From UBA1361 sp041656375 (GTDB lineage: Bacteria; Bacillota_I; Bacilli_A; RFN20; CAG-826): DNA of 39,485 nucleotides. The translations under genes and the position numbers were made by a program. Positions 24,744 to 33,367 of this stretch are shown piece by piece. Each line of letters opens with the position of its first letter. Positions within the stretch are counted from its first letter, which is position 1. The notes under the pieces are model-generated. The model was not told the DNA's origin. It ran no database searches and was given only the letters and a program-made list of their open reading frames with translations. The DNA lies in contig CAYPGR010000010.1 of NCBI GenBank assembly GCA_964410505.1, positions 1 to 39,485 of the forward strand. The letters are read 5' to 3'.

Positions 24744-26433
24744 GCAGTTAACTCCCTTAGCCGAATACCCGCGGATGATTATGAGACGGGATTCTTATTT
24801 CTCACTTAATGGTGAATGGGAATATGCCATCAAGGATGACGGCATTATGCCGCGCCAATATGATGGCCTTATAATCGTGCCTTTTTCACCCGAAAGTCCC
24901 CTTTCTGGTGTCAATAAAACATTAATGCCCCATCAATTTTTGTTCTATCGCCGAAAGTTTTCTTTAGACACTTCGTTTATAAAAGATAAAACAATGCTCC
25001 ATTTTGGAGCGATTGACCAAGTGGCACGCATATTTCTAAATGGGGTCATGGTTCAAGATTTTGATTTTAGCATCGGCGGATTCCATCCCTTTTCAATAGA
25101 TATCAGTAAGCATGTTAAAACGGAAAATGAACTCATCATTATTGTTCAAGATGTGACGGATACGAGTTATCATGCACGCGGCAAACAAAAACTAACGCGT
25201 GGCCAAATTTGGTATACCCCGCAAAGTGGGATATTCTTACCGGTATGGCTCGAAAGTGTCCCCCGTCTTCATGTCAAAGAACTGAAGATCACGCCTAAAT
25301 TTGATGAAAACCAAGTGGAAATTATCGTTTATAGTGATGAAAATGTTGAACTCAAAATTACTTTTAATAATCAAGATTACCTGACATTATCAAATCAACC
25401 CTTTCTTTTAGATATAGAACAGGTCATCCCTTGGACGCCTGATCAACCGCATTTATACCCCTTTCGCGTTAGCTTAGGGGAAGATGGGGTCGATTCCTAT
25501 TTTGCAATGCGCAAAATTAGTGTTGGGACTGATGCTTTAGGCCATAAACGTCTTTATTTAAATAATAAACCGCTTTTTCATACCGGACTTCTCGATCAAG
25601 GATATTTCCATGAAGGCTACCTTACGCCGCCTCATGATCAAGCTTTAGTTGATGATATTATGTTAGCGAAAAAGATGGGTTTCAACGTCCTAAGAAAACA
25701 CATTAAAATTGAATGGGAACGCTTTTATTATCATTGTGATCGGCTTGGGATGATGGTGTGGCAAGATTTCGTTAATGGCGGACGCCCTTACTCGTTTATG
25801 ACGGTGAATGTCCCGGCGATACTAAATCTTCATGTCAATGATCAAAAATATCGTCGTTTCGGACGTCAAGATGCGGCGGGACGTCAGGATTTCTATGAAC
25901 AATCAAAGAGGACAATCCACCATTTATACAACTATCCTTCCATCGTTTTATGGACTGTTTTTAATGAAGGATGGGGACAATTTGACGCGAAAAAATTACT
26001 ACCTTTTATTGAAGAACTTGATAACACGCGACTGATTGATATTGTGTCGGGTTGGCACGATCAAAAAGTGGGAACTTTAAAATCTGAACACGTTTATTTC
26101 CGAAAGTATCGTTATCATAAAGATCGACTTAATCGTGTCAAAGTTTTAAGTGAGTTTGGCGGTTATTCTTTAAAAGTGCCTGGTCATTTCTTTAGTAGTG
26201 CGAATTTTGGGTATAAACGTTTTAAGAGCAAAAAGGCGCTCACCACGGCATTTGTCAAACTCTATGAGGAACAAATCATCCCCGCAGCCAAAAAAGGCTT
26301 AGCAGCGGCGATATATACGCAAGTAAGCGATGTAGAAGATGAACTAAACGGTCTTGTGACTTATGACCGACAAGTCATTAAACTTGATCCAGAGATTGTC
26401 AATCAATTAAACACAACGCTGAAGAAACTTTAA
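24736..26433 (+). CDS. Glycoside hydrolase family 2 enzyme
   Basis: The 565-residue protein has the GH2 layout: an N-terminal jelly-roll sugar-binding domain (LNGEWEYAI), an immunoglobulin-like sandwich, then a TIM barrel. The acid/base Glu is E411 in NEGWG, and the likely nucleophile is E473 in LSEFGGY. It is shorter than full beta-galactosidases and is cytoplasmic, with no signal peptide. Substrate could be a beta-galactoside, beta-glucuronide or beta-mannoside. Translationally coupled to the upstream transporter. A strong bidirectional terminator follows. Confidence 0.88.
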   Translation: MNKQLTPLAEYPRMIMRRDSYFSLNGEWEYAIKDDGIMPRQYDGLIIVPFSPESPLSGVNKTLMPHQFLFYRRKFSLDTSFIKDKTMLHFGAIDQVARIFLNGVMVQDFDFSIGGFHPFSIDISKHVKTENELIIIVQDVTDTSYHARGKQKLTRGQIWYTPQSGIFLPVWLESVPRLHVKELKITPKFDENQVEIIVYSDENVELKITFNNQDYLTLSNQPFLLDIEQVIPWTPDQPHLYPFRVSLGEDGVDSYFAMRKISVGTDALGHKRLYLNNKPLFHTGLLDQGYFHEGYLTPPHDQALVDDIMLAKKMGFNVLRKHIKIEWERFYYHCDRLGMMVWQDFVNGGRPYSFMTVNVPAILNLHVNDQKYRRFGRQDAAGRQDFYEQSKRTIHHLYNYPSIVLWTVFNEGWGQFDAKKLLPFIEELDNTRLIDIVSGWHDQKVGTLKSEHVYFRKYRYHKDRLNRVKVLSEFGGYSLKVPGHFFSSANFGYKRFKSKKALTTAFVKLYEEQIIPAAKKGLAAAIYTQVSDVEDELNGLVTYDRQVIKLDPEIVNQLNTTLKKL

Positions 26434-26441
26434 TGAAATAT

Positions 26442-26476
26442 AAAAAGAGGTACATGTTAGTATGTGCCTCTTTTTT
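26442..26476. terminator. Bidirectional terminator between GH2 and GNAT genes
   Basis: A 14-bp stem from 26442-26455 to 26462-26475 with one G-U pair, loop GTTAGT, and A and T runs on both sides. It can serve both convergent genes. Confidence 0.88.
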
Positions 26477-26490
26477 AAAGACTAACGTTT

Positions 26491-26775
26491 TTAGAATTTT
26501 TTATAAAGATAATCGTTATATTCGGGTTTTTCAAGCATTTCCGAAATATAGGAGCAATAAGGAACAATTTTTGTATCTTTTTCTATTGCGAGTTCAATAA
26601 GTCTTTTAAACAAAAGAAACGCTAACCCTTGTCCCCGATATTCCTTATTCACTTCCGTGTGAGTCGCAACAATGTTGCCATTGCGGTTAAGGTAGTAATC
26701 AATGACCCCAATCGCTTGTTCTGGTGATTCACCAATATAGATGCTTTTTGCACCAAGTTTTACTTCGTATTTCAT
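26491..26775 (-). CDS. Small GNAT-family N-acetyltransferase (YjdJ-like)
   Basis: The 94-residue protein is a compact acetyltransferase of the YjdJ type. It has VIDYYLNRNGNIVATHTEV followed by YRGQGLA, the acetyl-CoA pyrophosphate loop, and a short C-terminal half with YCSYISE. Such short members often act on proteins or small molecules; the substrate is unknown. The ATG at 26775 has no SD; a TATAAT box (26782-26787 in window coordinates) ends six bases before it, so its mRNA is probably leaderless. Confidence 0.82.
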   Translation of the reverse strand: MKYEVKLGAKSIYIGESPEQAIGVIDYYLNRNGNIVATHTEVNKEYRGQGLAFLLFKRLIELAIEKDTKIVPYCSYISEMLEKPEYNDYLYKKF

Positions 26776-26781
26776 GGTTTT

Positions 26782-26787
26782 ATTATA
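26782..26787 (-). promoter_or_regulatory. -10 box directly before the GNAT gene
   Basis: Consensus TATAAT on the minus strand with six bases (AAAACC) to the ATG. The -35 region is only A-rich. Confidence 0.55.
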
Positions 26788-26893
26788 GTGTTTTTTTCTA
26801 CTTTTTTCTTTGGTTTTGCTCGGATGAACATTTTATTTTTAATGTTGATTGAAATAGCATATCATAATAGTTGGACTCGTGAAGGAAGTAGAC

Positions 26894-28057
26894 ATGCAAA
26901 AGAAATTAAAAATCGCGGTCGTGTCGGATGTTTTAGGCACGGAAAATAATGGCACGACGATTGCGGCCATGAACTTTATTCGCTCACTCATTGCAAAGGG
27001 ACATGATGTCACGATTGTGTGCCCTGATCAAGACAAAAAATATACCCCCGGTTATGTGGTGATGCCGACCTTAAATTTTGGAATCTTTAACCGTTACGTT
27101 GCAAAAAATGGCGTGGTCATCGCGCGTGTAGATCGCGCTAAACTTGAGGATGCCCTCAAGGATCAAGATGTGATCCATTCGATGCTTTGTTTTTCACTTG
27201 GGAAAGCGACTGCCAGAATTGCGACGAAATATGGCATCCCGTTAACAGCGGGGTTTCATACCCAAGCCGAGAATATAACGGGACACTTAAAAATGATGAA
27301 TAATAAAGTCGCCAACCGTATCACCTATAAGGTGCTTAATAATCGACTTTATAAACATGCCGACGGTATACATTATCCGACGGCTTTTAGCCGTGATACG
27401 TTTGAAAAAGTAGTTGGCAAAACACCGGCCTTTGTCATTAGTAACGGCGTAAACAAACGATTTGAGCATTTACCAACGCTTGCGGAATCAAATTACTTAA
27501 AGACGAGTGCGAAATTTACCATCGTCTTTACTGGTCGTTTATCGAAAGAAAAAACGCATCATGTGCTCATTAGAGCGATTAAATACTCTAAATATAAACA
27601 CGATATTCAACTCGTCTTTGCCGGGGCTGGACCGCTTGAAGCCAAGATTAAACACTTAGGTCATAAGTTACCGCATCCGCCCATTATCCGCTTTTTTAAT
27701 CGGAGTGAAATGGTTGAAGTTTTAAATAATGCAACCTTATATGTTCATCCCTCAGAAATTGAAATTGAGGCTATTAGTTGTCTTGAAGCGATCAGTTGCG
27801 GACTTGTCCCGGTAATTGCTAATTCACCGCGCAGTGCCACCCGCTATTTTGCGCTTGATGAACTGAACTTATTTAAGAATTTAGATGCCCATGACTTGGC
27901 GAAGAAGATTGACTTTTGGTTAGACAATCCCGAAAAACGTGAAACCCGGAAACATGAATATTTGAATTATACGAAGAAATTTGATCATGACTATTGCATG
28001 GACCAAATGGAACAAATGCTTTATACAGTAATTAAAAATGGCAAAAAAAGTAGCTAA
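26894..28057 (+). CDS. GT4-family glycosyltransferase, glycolipid-synthase-like
   Basis: The 387-residue GT-B protein resembles the 1,2-diacylglycerol 3-glucosyltransferases of Acholeplasma and streptococci. It has an N-terminal VVSDVLGTENNGTT nucleotide-fold start and FTGRLSKEK at the domain junction. A C-terminal EX7E-type segment (SEIEIEAISCLEA) binds the sugar nucleotide. The ATG at 26894 follows AAGGAAG; an in-frame GTG at 26879 lies within that site and is rejected. The next gene, an acyltransferase, overlaps its end by 20 bases, which favours a role in membrane lipid synthesis. Confidence 0.85.
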   Translation: MQKKLKIAVVSDVLGTENNGTTIAAMNFIRSLIAKGHDVTIVCPDQDKKYTPGYVVMPTLNFGIFNRYVAKNGVVIARVDRAKLEDALKDQDVIHSMLCFSLGKATARIATKYGIPLTAGFHTQAENITGHLKMMNNKVANRITYKVLNNRLYKHADGIHYPTAFSRDTFEKVVGKTPAFVISNGVNKRFEHLPTLAESNYLKTSAKFTIVFTGRLSKEKTHHVLIRAIKYSKYKHDIQLVFAGAGPLEAKIKHLGHKLPHPPIIRFFNRSEMVEVLNNATLYVHPSEIEIEAISCLEAISCGLVPVIANSPRSATRYFALDELNLFKNLDAHDLAKKIDFWLDNPEKRETRKHEYLNYTKKFDHDYCMDQMEQMLYTVIKNGKKSS

Positions 28058-28835
28058 GAAAGTTTTTTATTATAAAGACTTGCTTCATGATGATTTTGCG
28101 GGGACCAAAATCGAACAAGTACCGATTGATGAAAATTATCCGTATGTAAGGCGTGGTTTATTTTATCGGGTTGGGGCCTTCTTTTTAACTTATTTTTTTG
28201 CGATTCCGATTTTGGTGCTAGTGTTAAAAATCGGGTATGGGTTTCGCGTTAAAAACCGGAAGGTGTTACGCAAGGTACGGGGGAAACCGCTTTTCCTTTA
28301 TGGTAATCATACCCAAGCCGCCGATAGTTTTGTGCCACAAGCCGGAGTTACTTTATGGCGTAAAGTGTATATTTTATCAAACCCTGATGCGACAAGTATT
28401 AAAGGCATTAAGACGATTGTTGCGATGTTAGGTGGACTTCCTTTACCGGATACGAAATCAAATTTTCGCGCGAGTGCAAATTTTATGAAAGCCCTGGATT
28501 ACTATGTCAGTAGACGTAAAGTTATTGCCATTTATCCGGAAGCGCATATTTGGCCTTACTATACAGGCATTCGTCCATTTTTGGCGAATAGTTTTGTCTA
28601 TCCCGTCAATTATGATGCGCCGAGCATTGCTATGGTCACAACCTACCGGAAAAGACGTTTCCGAAAAAAACCAAGTATGACGGTTACCTTAAGTGAACCT
28701 TTTTACCCTGATCGTACACTCGGAAAAAAAGAGGCCCGTGAAAAGTTACGGGATCAAGTTTATCAATTTATGGTGTGTCATTCCGAAAATAGTCACAATT
28801 ATGCTTATTATGACTATATCGCCCTTAATGATTAA
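28038..28835 (+). CDS. PlsC-like acyltransferase
   Basis: The 265-residue membrane-associated protein has a hydrophobic helix at about 45-65. The acyltransferase motif HTQAAD has His91 and Asp96 (HX4D), and YPEAHIW is the second block, replacing the usual EGTR. Family members acylate lysophosphatidate or related lipids. The start lies inside the upstream glycosyltransferase, indicating coupling. The last bases overlap the stop of the convergent dehydrogenase gene. Substrate may be a glycolipid or phospholipid precursor. Confidence 0.82.
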   Translation: MAKKVAKKVFYYKDLLHDDFAGTKIEQVPIDENYPYVRRGLFYRVGAFFLTYFFAIPILVLVLKIGYGFRVKNRKVLRKVRGKPLFLYGNHTQAADSFVPQAGVTLWRKVYILSNPDATSIKGIKTIVAMLGGLPLPDTKSNFRASANFMKALDYYVSRRKVIAIYPEAHIWPYYTGIRPFLANSFVYPVNYDAPSIAMVTTYRKRRFRKKPSMTVTLSEPFYPDRTLGKKEAREKLRDQVYQFMVCHSENSHNYAYYDYIALND

Positions 28836-30034
28836 TCGCGACCTTTGATATCACGCGTTAATACTTTTTCTTTAACGTCATCTAAATCATCGAAGTATCG
28901 ATTTGCGACAATGAGGGCACTCATTGTTTTAAATGCTTCTAAGTCCTTGATGACGGGGTAATCTAAAAAAGTAGTTTCGTTTAAGAGAGGTTCAAAGATA
29001 ACGAGTGGAAGTTTAGCTGATTTAAGTTCTTTAATAATGTCAATAATGGACGATTCCCGCATATTATCGGCGGTTTTTTTCATCGTTAAACGATAGATGC
29101 CAATAACTTTATTGTTACCTTTTAAATTGTCGTAGGCTTCCTTAATTTTCTTTGCGATAAAGGTCTTACGGGTCGCATTAGCGGAGACGGTCGCACTAAT
29201 GAGGGCTTCCGGAATGAGTTCGTAATTCGCCTTTAGTTGGCGTGTATCTTTTGGTAAACAATAGCCGCCATAACCGAACGATGGATTGTTATAATAATCG
29301 CCAATGCGGGGATCAAGGCTTACGCCGTTAATAATGGCTTGGGAATCAAGGGATTTTGTTTGCGCATAGGTATCAAGTTCATTAAAAAACGCGACACGTA
29401 ATGCTAAATAAGTATTAGCGAAGAGTTTGATGGCCTCAGCTTCCTTCGTCCCAACGATGAGTGTTGGAACCGGTTTATTTTCAGCCGCCAATTGATAGAT
29501 GGAAGCAATTTCTTCGGCAATTTGTCGTTCTTTTTCATTTTCAAGCCGTGTTCCGATGACGATCCTTGAGGGATATAGATTATCAAGGAGTGCACTTCCT
29601 TCCCGTAAAAACTCGGGGCTAAAAAGAATGGTTAAGTGCGGGAATGCCGCTTGAAGTTGCGATGTTGCCCCATTATATATCGTCGATTTAATTAAGATGA
29701 TGGGCCGATGTTTCATTCGACTTATCTTTTCTAATGTCTCTTTTAGTGACGATAAATCAAGCGTATTTTCATGTTCATCAAAATGGGTTGGAGTGGCAAT
29801 AATCACGAGCTCACTATCGATGACGCTTGCATTAAAATCGGTGCTGGCGTGGAGGGGATGGGTCAGTAACGCGTTTTCAACGTCAAAGTCATGACTTTTA
29901 AATGTGCCTTCGTTAATGGCTCGGACTTTTTCTTCATCAATATCATAACCAGTTACATCATGATGAGGATTAAAAAGCAGGGCTTGCGCAAGCCCGACAT
30001 AACCTAAACCAACCACGGTAATCTTTTTAATCAT
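28832..30034 (-). CDS. ugd: UDP-glucose/nucleotide-sugar dehydrogenase
   Basis: The 400-residue protein oxidises a nucleotide sugar at C6, usually UDP-glucose to UDP-glucuronate. The NAD-binding motif GLGYVGL is at about 9-15, a LFSPEFLREG segment lies in the middle, and catalytic Cys259 is in GYGGYCLPKD, with Lys203 upstream. It resembles the short UDP-glucose dehydrogenases of capsule loci. The ATG has no SD. A promoter TTGACA-17-TAAAAT and a nearer TATAAT both precede it. It overlaps the convergent acyltransferase stop by four bases. Confidence 0.9.
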   Translation of the reverse strand: MIKKITVVGLGYVGLAQALLFNPHHDVTGYDIDEEKVRAINEGTFKSHDFDVENALLTHPLHASTDFNASVIDSELVIIATPTHFDEHENTLDLSSLKETLEKISRMKHRPIILIKSTIYNGATSQLQAAFPHLTILFSPEFLREGSALLDNLYPSRIVIGTRLENEKERQIAEEIASIYQLAAENKPVPTLIVGTKEAEAIKLFANTYLALRVAFFNELDTYAQTKSLDSQAIINGVSLDPRIGDYYNNPSFGYGGYCLPKDTRQLKANYELIPEALISATVSANATRKTFIAKKIKEAYDNLKGNNKVIGIYRLTMKKTADNMRESSIIDIIKELKSAKLPLVIFEPLLNETTFLDYPVIKDLEAFKTMSALIVANRYFDDLDDVKEKVLTRDIKGRD

Positions 30035-30068
30035 ATATTTATTATCAAATTATACCATTTAAGTTTGG

Positions 30069-30097
30069 ATTTTAATACTTACTTATTATGATGTCAA
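30069..30097 (-). promoter_or_regulatory. Promoter of the nucleotide-sugar dehydrogenase gene
   Basis: On the minus strand: TTGACA (30092-30097), 17-bp spacer, TAAAAT (30069-30074). A second TATAAT lies about 14 bases before the ATG. Confidence 0.65.
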
Positions 30098-30125
30098 ACT
30101 GCCTTTTTTGTGGTACCCTTTTCTT

Positions 30126-30509
30126 ATGAAAAATGTATACACAAATATGACTATGGTTTATAATGGTGATCGAATTTTAGTCATGAATCGCGTAAAGAAA
30201 GATTGGCCGGGTCTCACCTTTCCTGGTGGCCATGTAGAAGCCGATGAATTGTTCACCGAAAGTGCAATTCGTGAAATGAAAGAAGAAACGGGTTTAGTCG
30301 TTAAGAATTTAGAGTATGTTGGTCAAATTGTATGGCCAATGCCTGAAAAAGAGATTAATGATGTCGCGCTCCTTTACAAAACTTCGGACTTTTCCGGTGA
30401 GGTTTTGGCCAGTCGAGAAGGTGAAGTTTTTTTCATTAAAAAAAGTGAGATTGACAATTATGCCTTCTCACTTGATTTTGATAAAGTCTTAGCTTTGATG
30501 TTCAAGTAA
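30126..30509 (+). CDS. NUDIX hydrolase (MutT-like)
   Basis: The 127-residue protein contains the Nudix box GGHVEADELFTESA followed by REMKEETGL (GX5EX7REUXEEXGU). It probably hydrolyses a nucleoside diphosphate derivative. The ATG at 30126 is chosen because the earlier in-frame TTG at 30108 precedes the fold. No SD is visible; a possible plus-strand promoter (TTGGAT-16-TATGAT) overlaps the divergent ugd promoter. It ends seven bases from a convergent gene. Confidence 0.85.
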   Translation: MKNVYTNMTMVYNGDRILVMNRVKKDWPGLTFPGGHVEADELFTESAIREMKEETGLVVKNLEYVGQIVWPMPEKEINDVALLYKTSDFSGEVLASREGEVFFIKKSEIDNYAFSLDFDKVLALMFK

Positions 30510-30516
30510 TGATTAA

Positions 30517-31389
30517 TTAAGCGGTCGTATATACGACATTGTTGATGGCTTGTAAGATAAGCGGTAATTCGTCGCTTAATTTTAAGCTTGCGCCATTATA
30601 GGTAAAGGCACTAAAGAAGTTTAAGTTAGCAGCGACATTGCCGAGGTTTACAATTTTAAGGAAAATTGATTTTTCAACAGTGAATAATTCTAAGAAACCG
30701 ATCACTTCAGGATGAAGGAATTTATAAAGCAGAGTTCCTTCCGCGAGCGTTGCTTTAACCGCGGTGAGGGGTGGGACAAGGGTCGCCATTGGAATCGCAA
30801 AGACCATCACAGCAATAATCGTTAATCCAACACTGATTGCAAGTTTTGCGGGAATGAGTTTGAGCTTCTTTAATTTCTTTGAAAGTAAAAGACTGAAGAT
30901 TGGATAAGTAAGGGCGCTGACAAGTGGAGTGAGCATGGCTAAAAGTGGAACCCCAAAGAAAATGACTAAGTTTTTAAGCACCACGTCCGTGAACGCTAAA
31001 GCATAATCAGCGTCATAACCAGATTGAAGCATAACCCCGTTAATGGTTTGCGCTAAGTTGGCGTAATTCATTTCATTGCCATCAGCAAACCCTTTAAGTG
31101 GGATTGGCAGTTGGCCGATATAAGGCGCAACCGTGCCAGCCATTAAAATGAGGGTAATAACGAGCCCAACAAAGATAATGCCGCGCCACACGACTTTCCA
31201 AAACTTTTTGAAAATACCGCGTAAGATGGCGCCAACTAAGGCCGCGGCAATAAATGCATCAACAAGGAAAGGGATTTGATTTAAGATGCCAAAAATGGTC
31301 CCGATGAAATCAAAGCCGCTTAACAAACTGCCAAAATCCCCTAAAAGAAAGAGGGGTGCGACAATTTGGTGAAAAGTATCATGTAACAT
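30517..31389 (-). CDS. Polytopic membrane protein of unknown function
   Basis: The 290-residue protein has about five or six hydrophobic segments, including DAFIAAALVGAILRGIF and a strongly hydrophobic FVGLVITLILMAG. A basic cluster FKKFWKVVWR lies between the first two. I do not recognise a family. The ATG at 31389 is preferred over 31404 because GGAGG lies eight bases upstream of it and the earlier ATG overlaps that site. A TATAAT lies at 31411-31416 (minus). Confidence 0.75.
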   Translation of the reverse strand: MLHDTFHQIVAPLFLLGDFGSLLSGFDFIGTIFGILNQIPFLVDAFIAAALVGAILRGIFKKFWKVVWRGIIFVGLVITLILMAGTVAPYIGQLPIPLKGFADGNEMNYANLAQTINGVMLQSGYDADYALAFTDVVLKNLVIFFGVPLLAMLTPLVSALTYPIFSLLLSKKLKKLKLIPAKLAISVGLTIIAVMVFAIPMATLVPPLTAVKATLAEGTLLYKFLHPEVIGFLELFTVEKSIFLKIVNLGNVAANLNFFSAFTYNGASLKLSDELPLILQAINNVVYTTA

Positions 31390-31448
31390 AAGATGAACCT
31401 CCATTTAAATTATACATATATTTACGAAGGGTTGTATTCAATAGTGCA

Positions 31449-31476
31449 TAAAAAAAGAGGGCAGAATTACCCTCTT
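31449..31476 (-). terminator. Terminator of enolase
   Basis: Stem AAGAGGG / CCCTCTT with T-run on the minus strand (A-run on plus, 31450-31456). Confidence 0.85.
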
Positions 31477-31500
31477 AATATCAAACTTATTTGAAAGGGG

Positions 31501-32796
31501 TTATTTTTTGATGTTGTAGAATGCTTTTAAACCAGGGAAGATGGCCCGTTCCGCAAGGTCGTCTTCGATACGGATTAATTGATTGTATTTGGCAATCCGA
31601 TCGGTTCTGCTCATCGAACCGGTTTTGATTTGACCCGCATTTAATGCGACGGCAAGGTCGGCAATGGTGGTGTCTTCACTTTCACCTGAACGGTGGCTGA
31701 CAACACAGGTGTAACCCGCACGTTCGGCCATTTGCATTGCATCTAAGGTTTCAGTTAAGGTACCAATTTGGTTTAATTTAATTAAAATGGAGTTGGCAAT
31801 CCCTTTTTCAATCCCTTCTTTAAGGATTGATGGATTGGTCACGAAGAGGTCATCGCCAACAATTTGAATTTTTTTGCTTAAACGATCGGTTAAGACTTTC
31901 CAACCGTCCCAGTCGCCTTCGGCTAAGCCGTCTTCGATCGAGATAATTGGGTATTTAGCGACGAGTTCTTCATACCAAGCGACCATTTCTTCACTGGTTT
32001 TAATTGCGCCGCCTGATTTTTTAAGGACATATTTCTTTGTTTTTTCGTCATAGAATTCACTCGCGGCCACGTCAAGGGCGATAAAGAAATCTTTGCCTGG
32101 GACATAGCCAGCTTTTTTAATAGCTTCCATGATGACTTGAATTGGTTCTTCGTTACTCGCAAGGTTTGGGGCGAAACCGCCTTCATCACCAACTGCGGTA
32201 ATGTGACCTTTGGCTTTTAAGACGCTTTTTAAACTGTGGAATACTTCCGCACCCCACCGTAAGGCTTCTTTTAAGCTTGGTGCACCAACAGGCATAATCA
32301 TGAATTCTTGGAAGTCAACGCTGCTATCAGCGTGCGCACCACCATTAATGACGTTCATCATTGGGACTGGTAGTTCTTTGGCGTTTGGTCCGCCAATGTA
32401 ATTATATAAACTCATGCCAAAGTAATCAGCAGCGGCACGGGCGACAGCTAAGCTGACACCGAGTAAGGCGTTAGCACCTAAGTTCTTTTTAAATGGTGTG
32501 CCGTCAAGTTCAAGTAAGGTCATATCAATACCGACTTGATCATCTGCATCCATTCCAATAATTTCAGGGGCAATGATTTCATTAACATTTTTGACGGCTG
32601 TTAAAACACCTTTTCCGAGAAAGCGACTTTTATCGCCATCACGGAGTTCTAAAGCTTCCCGTTCACCAGTACTTGCACCACTTGGAACAATCGCTCTTCC
32701 AAAAGCACCTGATTCGGTTTGAACTTCAACTTCAATGGTTGGGTTGCCGCGTGAGTCAATGACTTCGCGAGCGTAGACATCTATAATTCTTGGCAT
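31501..32796 (-). CDS. eno: Enolase
   Basis: The 431-residue protein is a full-length enolase converting 2-phosphoglycerate to phosphoenolpyruvate in glycolysis. Recognisable blocks are REVIDSRGNPT at the N terminus, GANALLGVSLA, the metal-binding SIEDGLAEGDWDGW, the catalytic-lysine segment SILIKLNQIGT and VVSHRSGESEDT. The ATG has a strong AGAGGAGGA ribosome site. Single-gene unit with its own terminator. Confidence 0.97.
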   Translation of the reverse strand: MPRIIDVYAREVIDSRGNPTIEVEVQTESGAFGRAIVPSGASTGEREALELRDGDKSRFLGKGVLTAVKNVNEIIAPEIIGMDADDQVGIDMTLLELDGTPFKKNLGANALLGVSLAVARAAADYFGMSLYNYIGGPNAKELPVPMMNVINGGAHADSSVDFQEFMIMPVGAPSLKEALRWGAEVFHSLKSVLKAKGHITAVGDEGGFAPNLASNEEPIQVIMEAIKKAGYVPGKDFFIALDVAASEFYDEKTKKYVLKKSGGAIKTSEEMVAWYEELVAKYPIISIEDGLAEGDWDGWKVLTDRLSKKIQIVGDDLFVTNPSILKEGIEKGIANSILIKLNQIGTLTETLDAMQMAERAGYTCVVSHRSGESEDTTIADLAVALNAGQIKTGSMSRTDRIAKYNQLIRIEDDLAERAIFPGLKAFYNIKK

Positions 32797-32962
32797 GTTT
32801 CATCCTCCTCTATTTAAGCCACATATATTATAAACAAAATGGACCATATATAGTAGTGATAAAGCAAAATAAAGCACAATATCGATAAAATAATCCCGAT
32901 TAATAATCAAAGCGGATCGCGTGAATGTTTGCTATACTACTAAGGAATGAAGGAAATGACTT

Positions 32963-33367
32963 ATGAATCAAAAACAAGTTAAGCATGTTGTCGCAGGACT
33001 TATCTTCCATGAAGGAAAATTATTTGCCGCCGCGCGCAATGAAAACGATGACCGCTTTGGGAAGTTTGAGTTTCCAGGTGGTAAAATTGAACCGAATGAA
33101 ACGCCAAAAGAGGCTTTAAGACGGGAAATTCTTGAAGAATTAGCGATGGATATTGTAGTCGGTGATCTTTTTATGCACGTTAGTCATGACTATCCAACTT
33201 TTCAACTTGAAATGGATGTCTTCATTGCCACGACTGAAGACCCGAGTTTTTCTTTATTTGTCCATCAAAGTGCTGGGTTCTATACGAAAGATGATATATT
33301 AAAACTGCCTTTTCTCGGGGCAGATATTAAAATTGTCCATAAAATCCGCCAATATTTGATGTTTTAG
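32963..33367 (+). CDS. MutT-type 8-oxo-dGTP diphosphatase
   Basis: The 134-residue NUDIX protein has FEFPGGKIEPNE followed by REILEELAM, the MutT-type Nudix box with the GGKIE lead common to 8-oxo-dGTP hydrolases. It likely removes oxidised dGTP before it is misincorporated. AAGGAAATGAC precedes the ATG. Its stop overlaps the convergent rdgB stop by a few bases. Together with rdgB it forms a nucleotide-pool cleaning cluster. Confidence 0.85.
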   Translation: MNQKQVKHVVAGLIFHEGKLFAAARNENDDRFGKFEFPGGKIEPNETPKEALRREILEELAMDIVVGDLFMHVSHDYPTFQLEMDVFIATTEDPSFSLFVHQSAGFYTKDDILKLPFLGADIKIVHKIRQYLMF

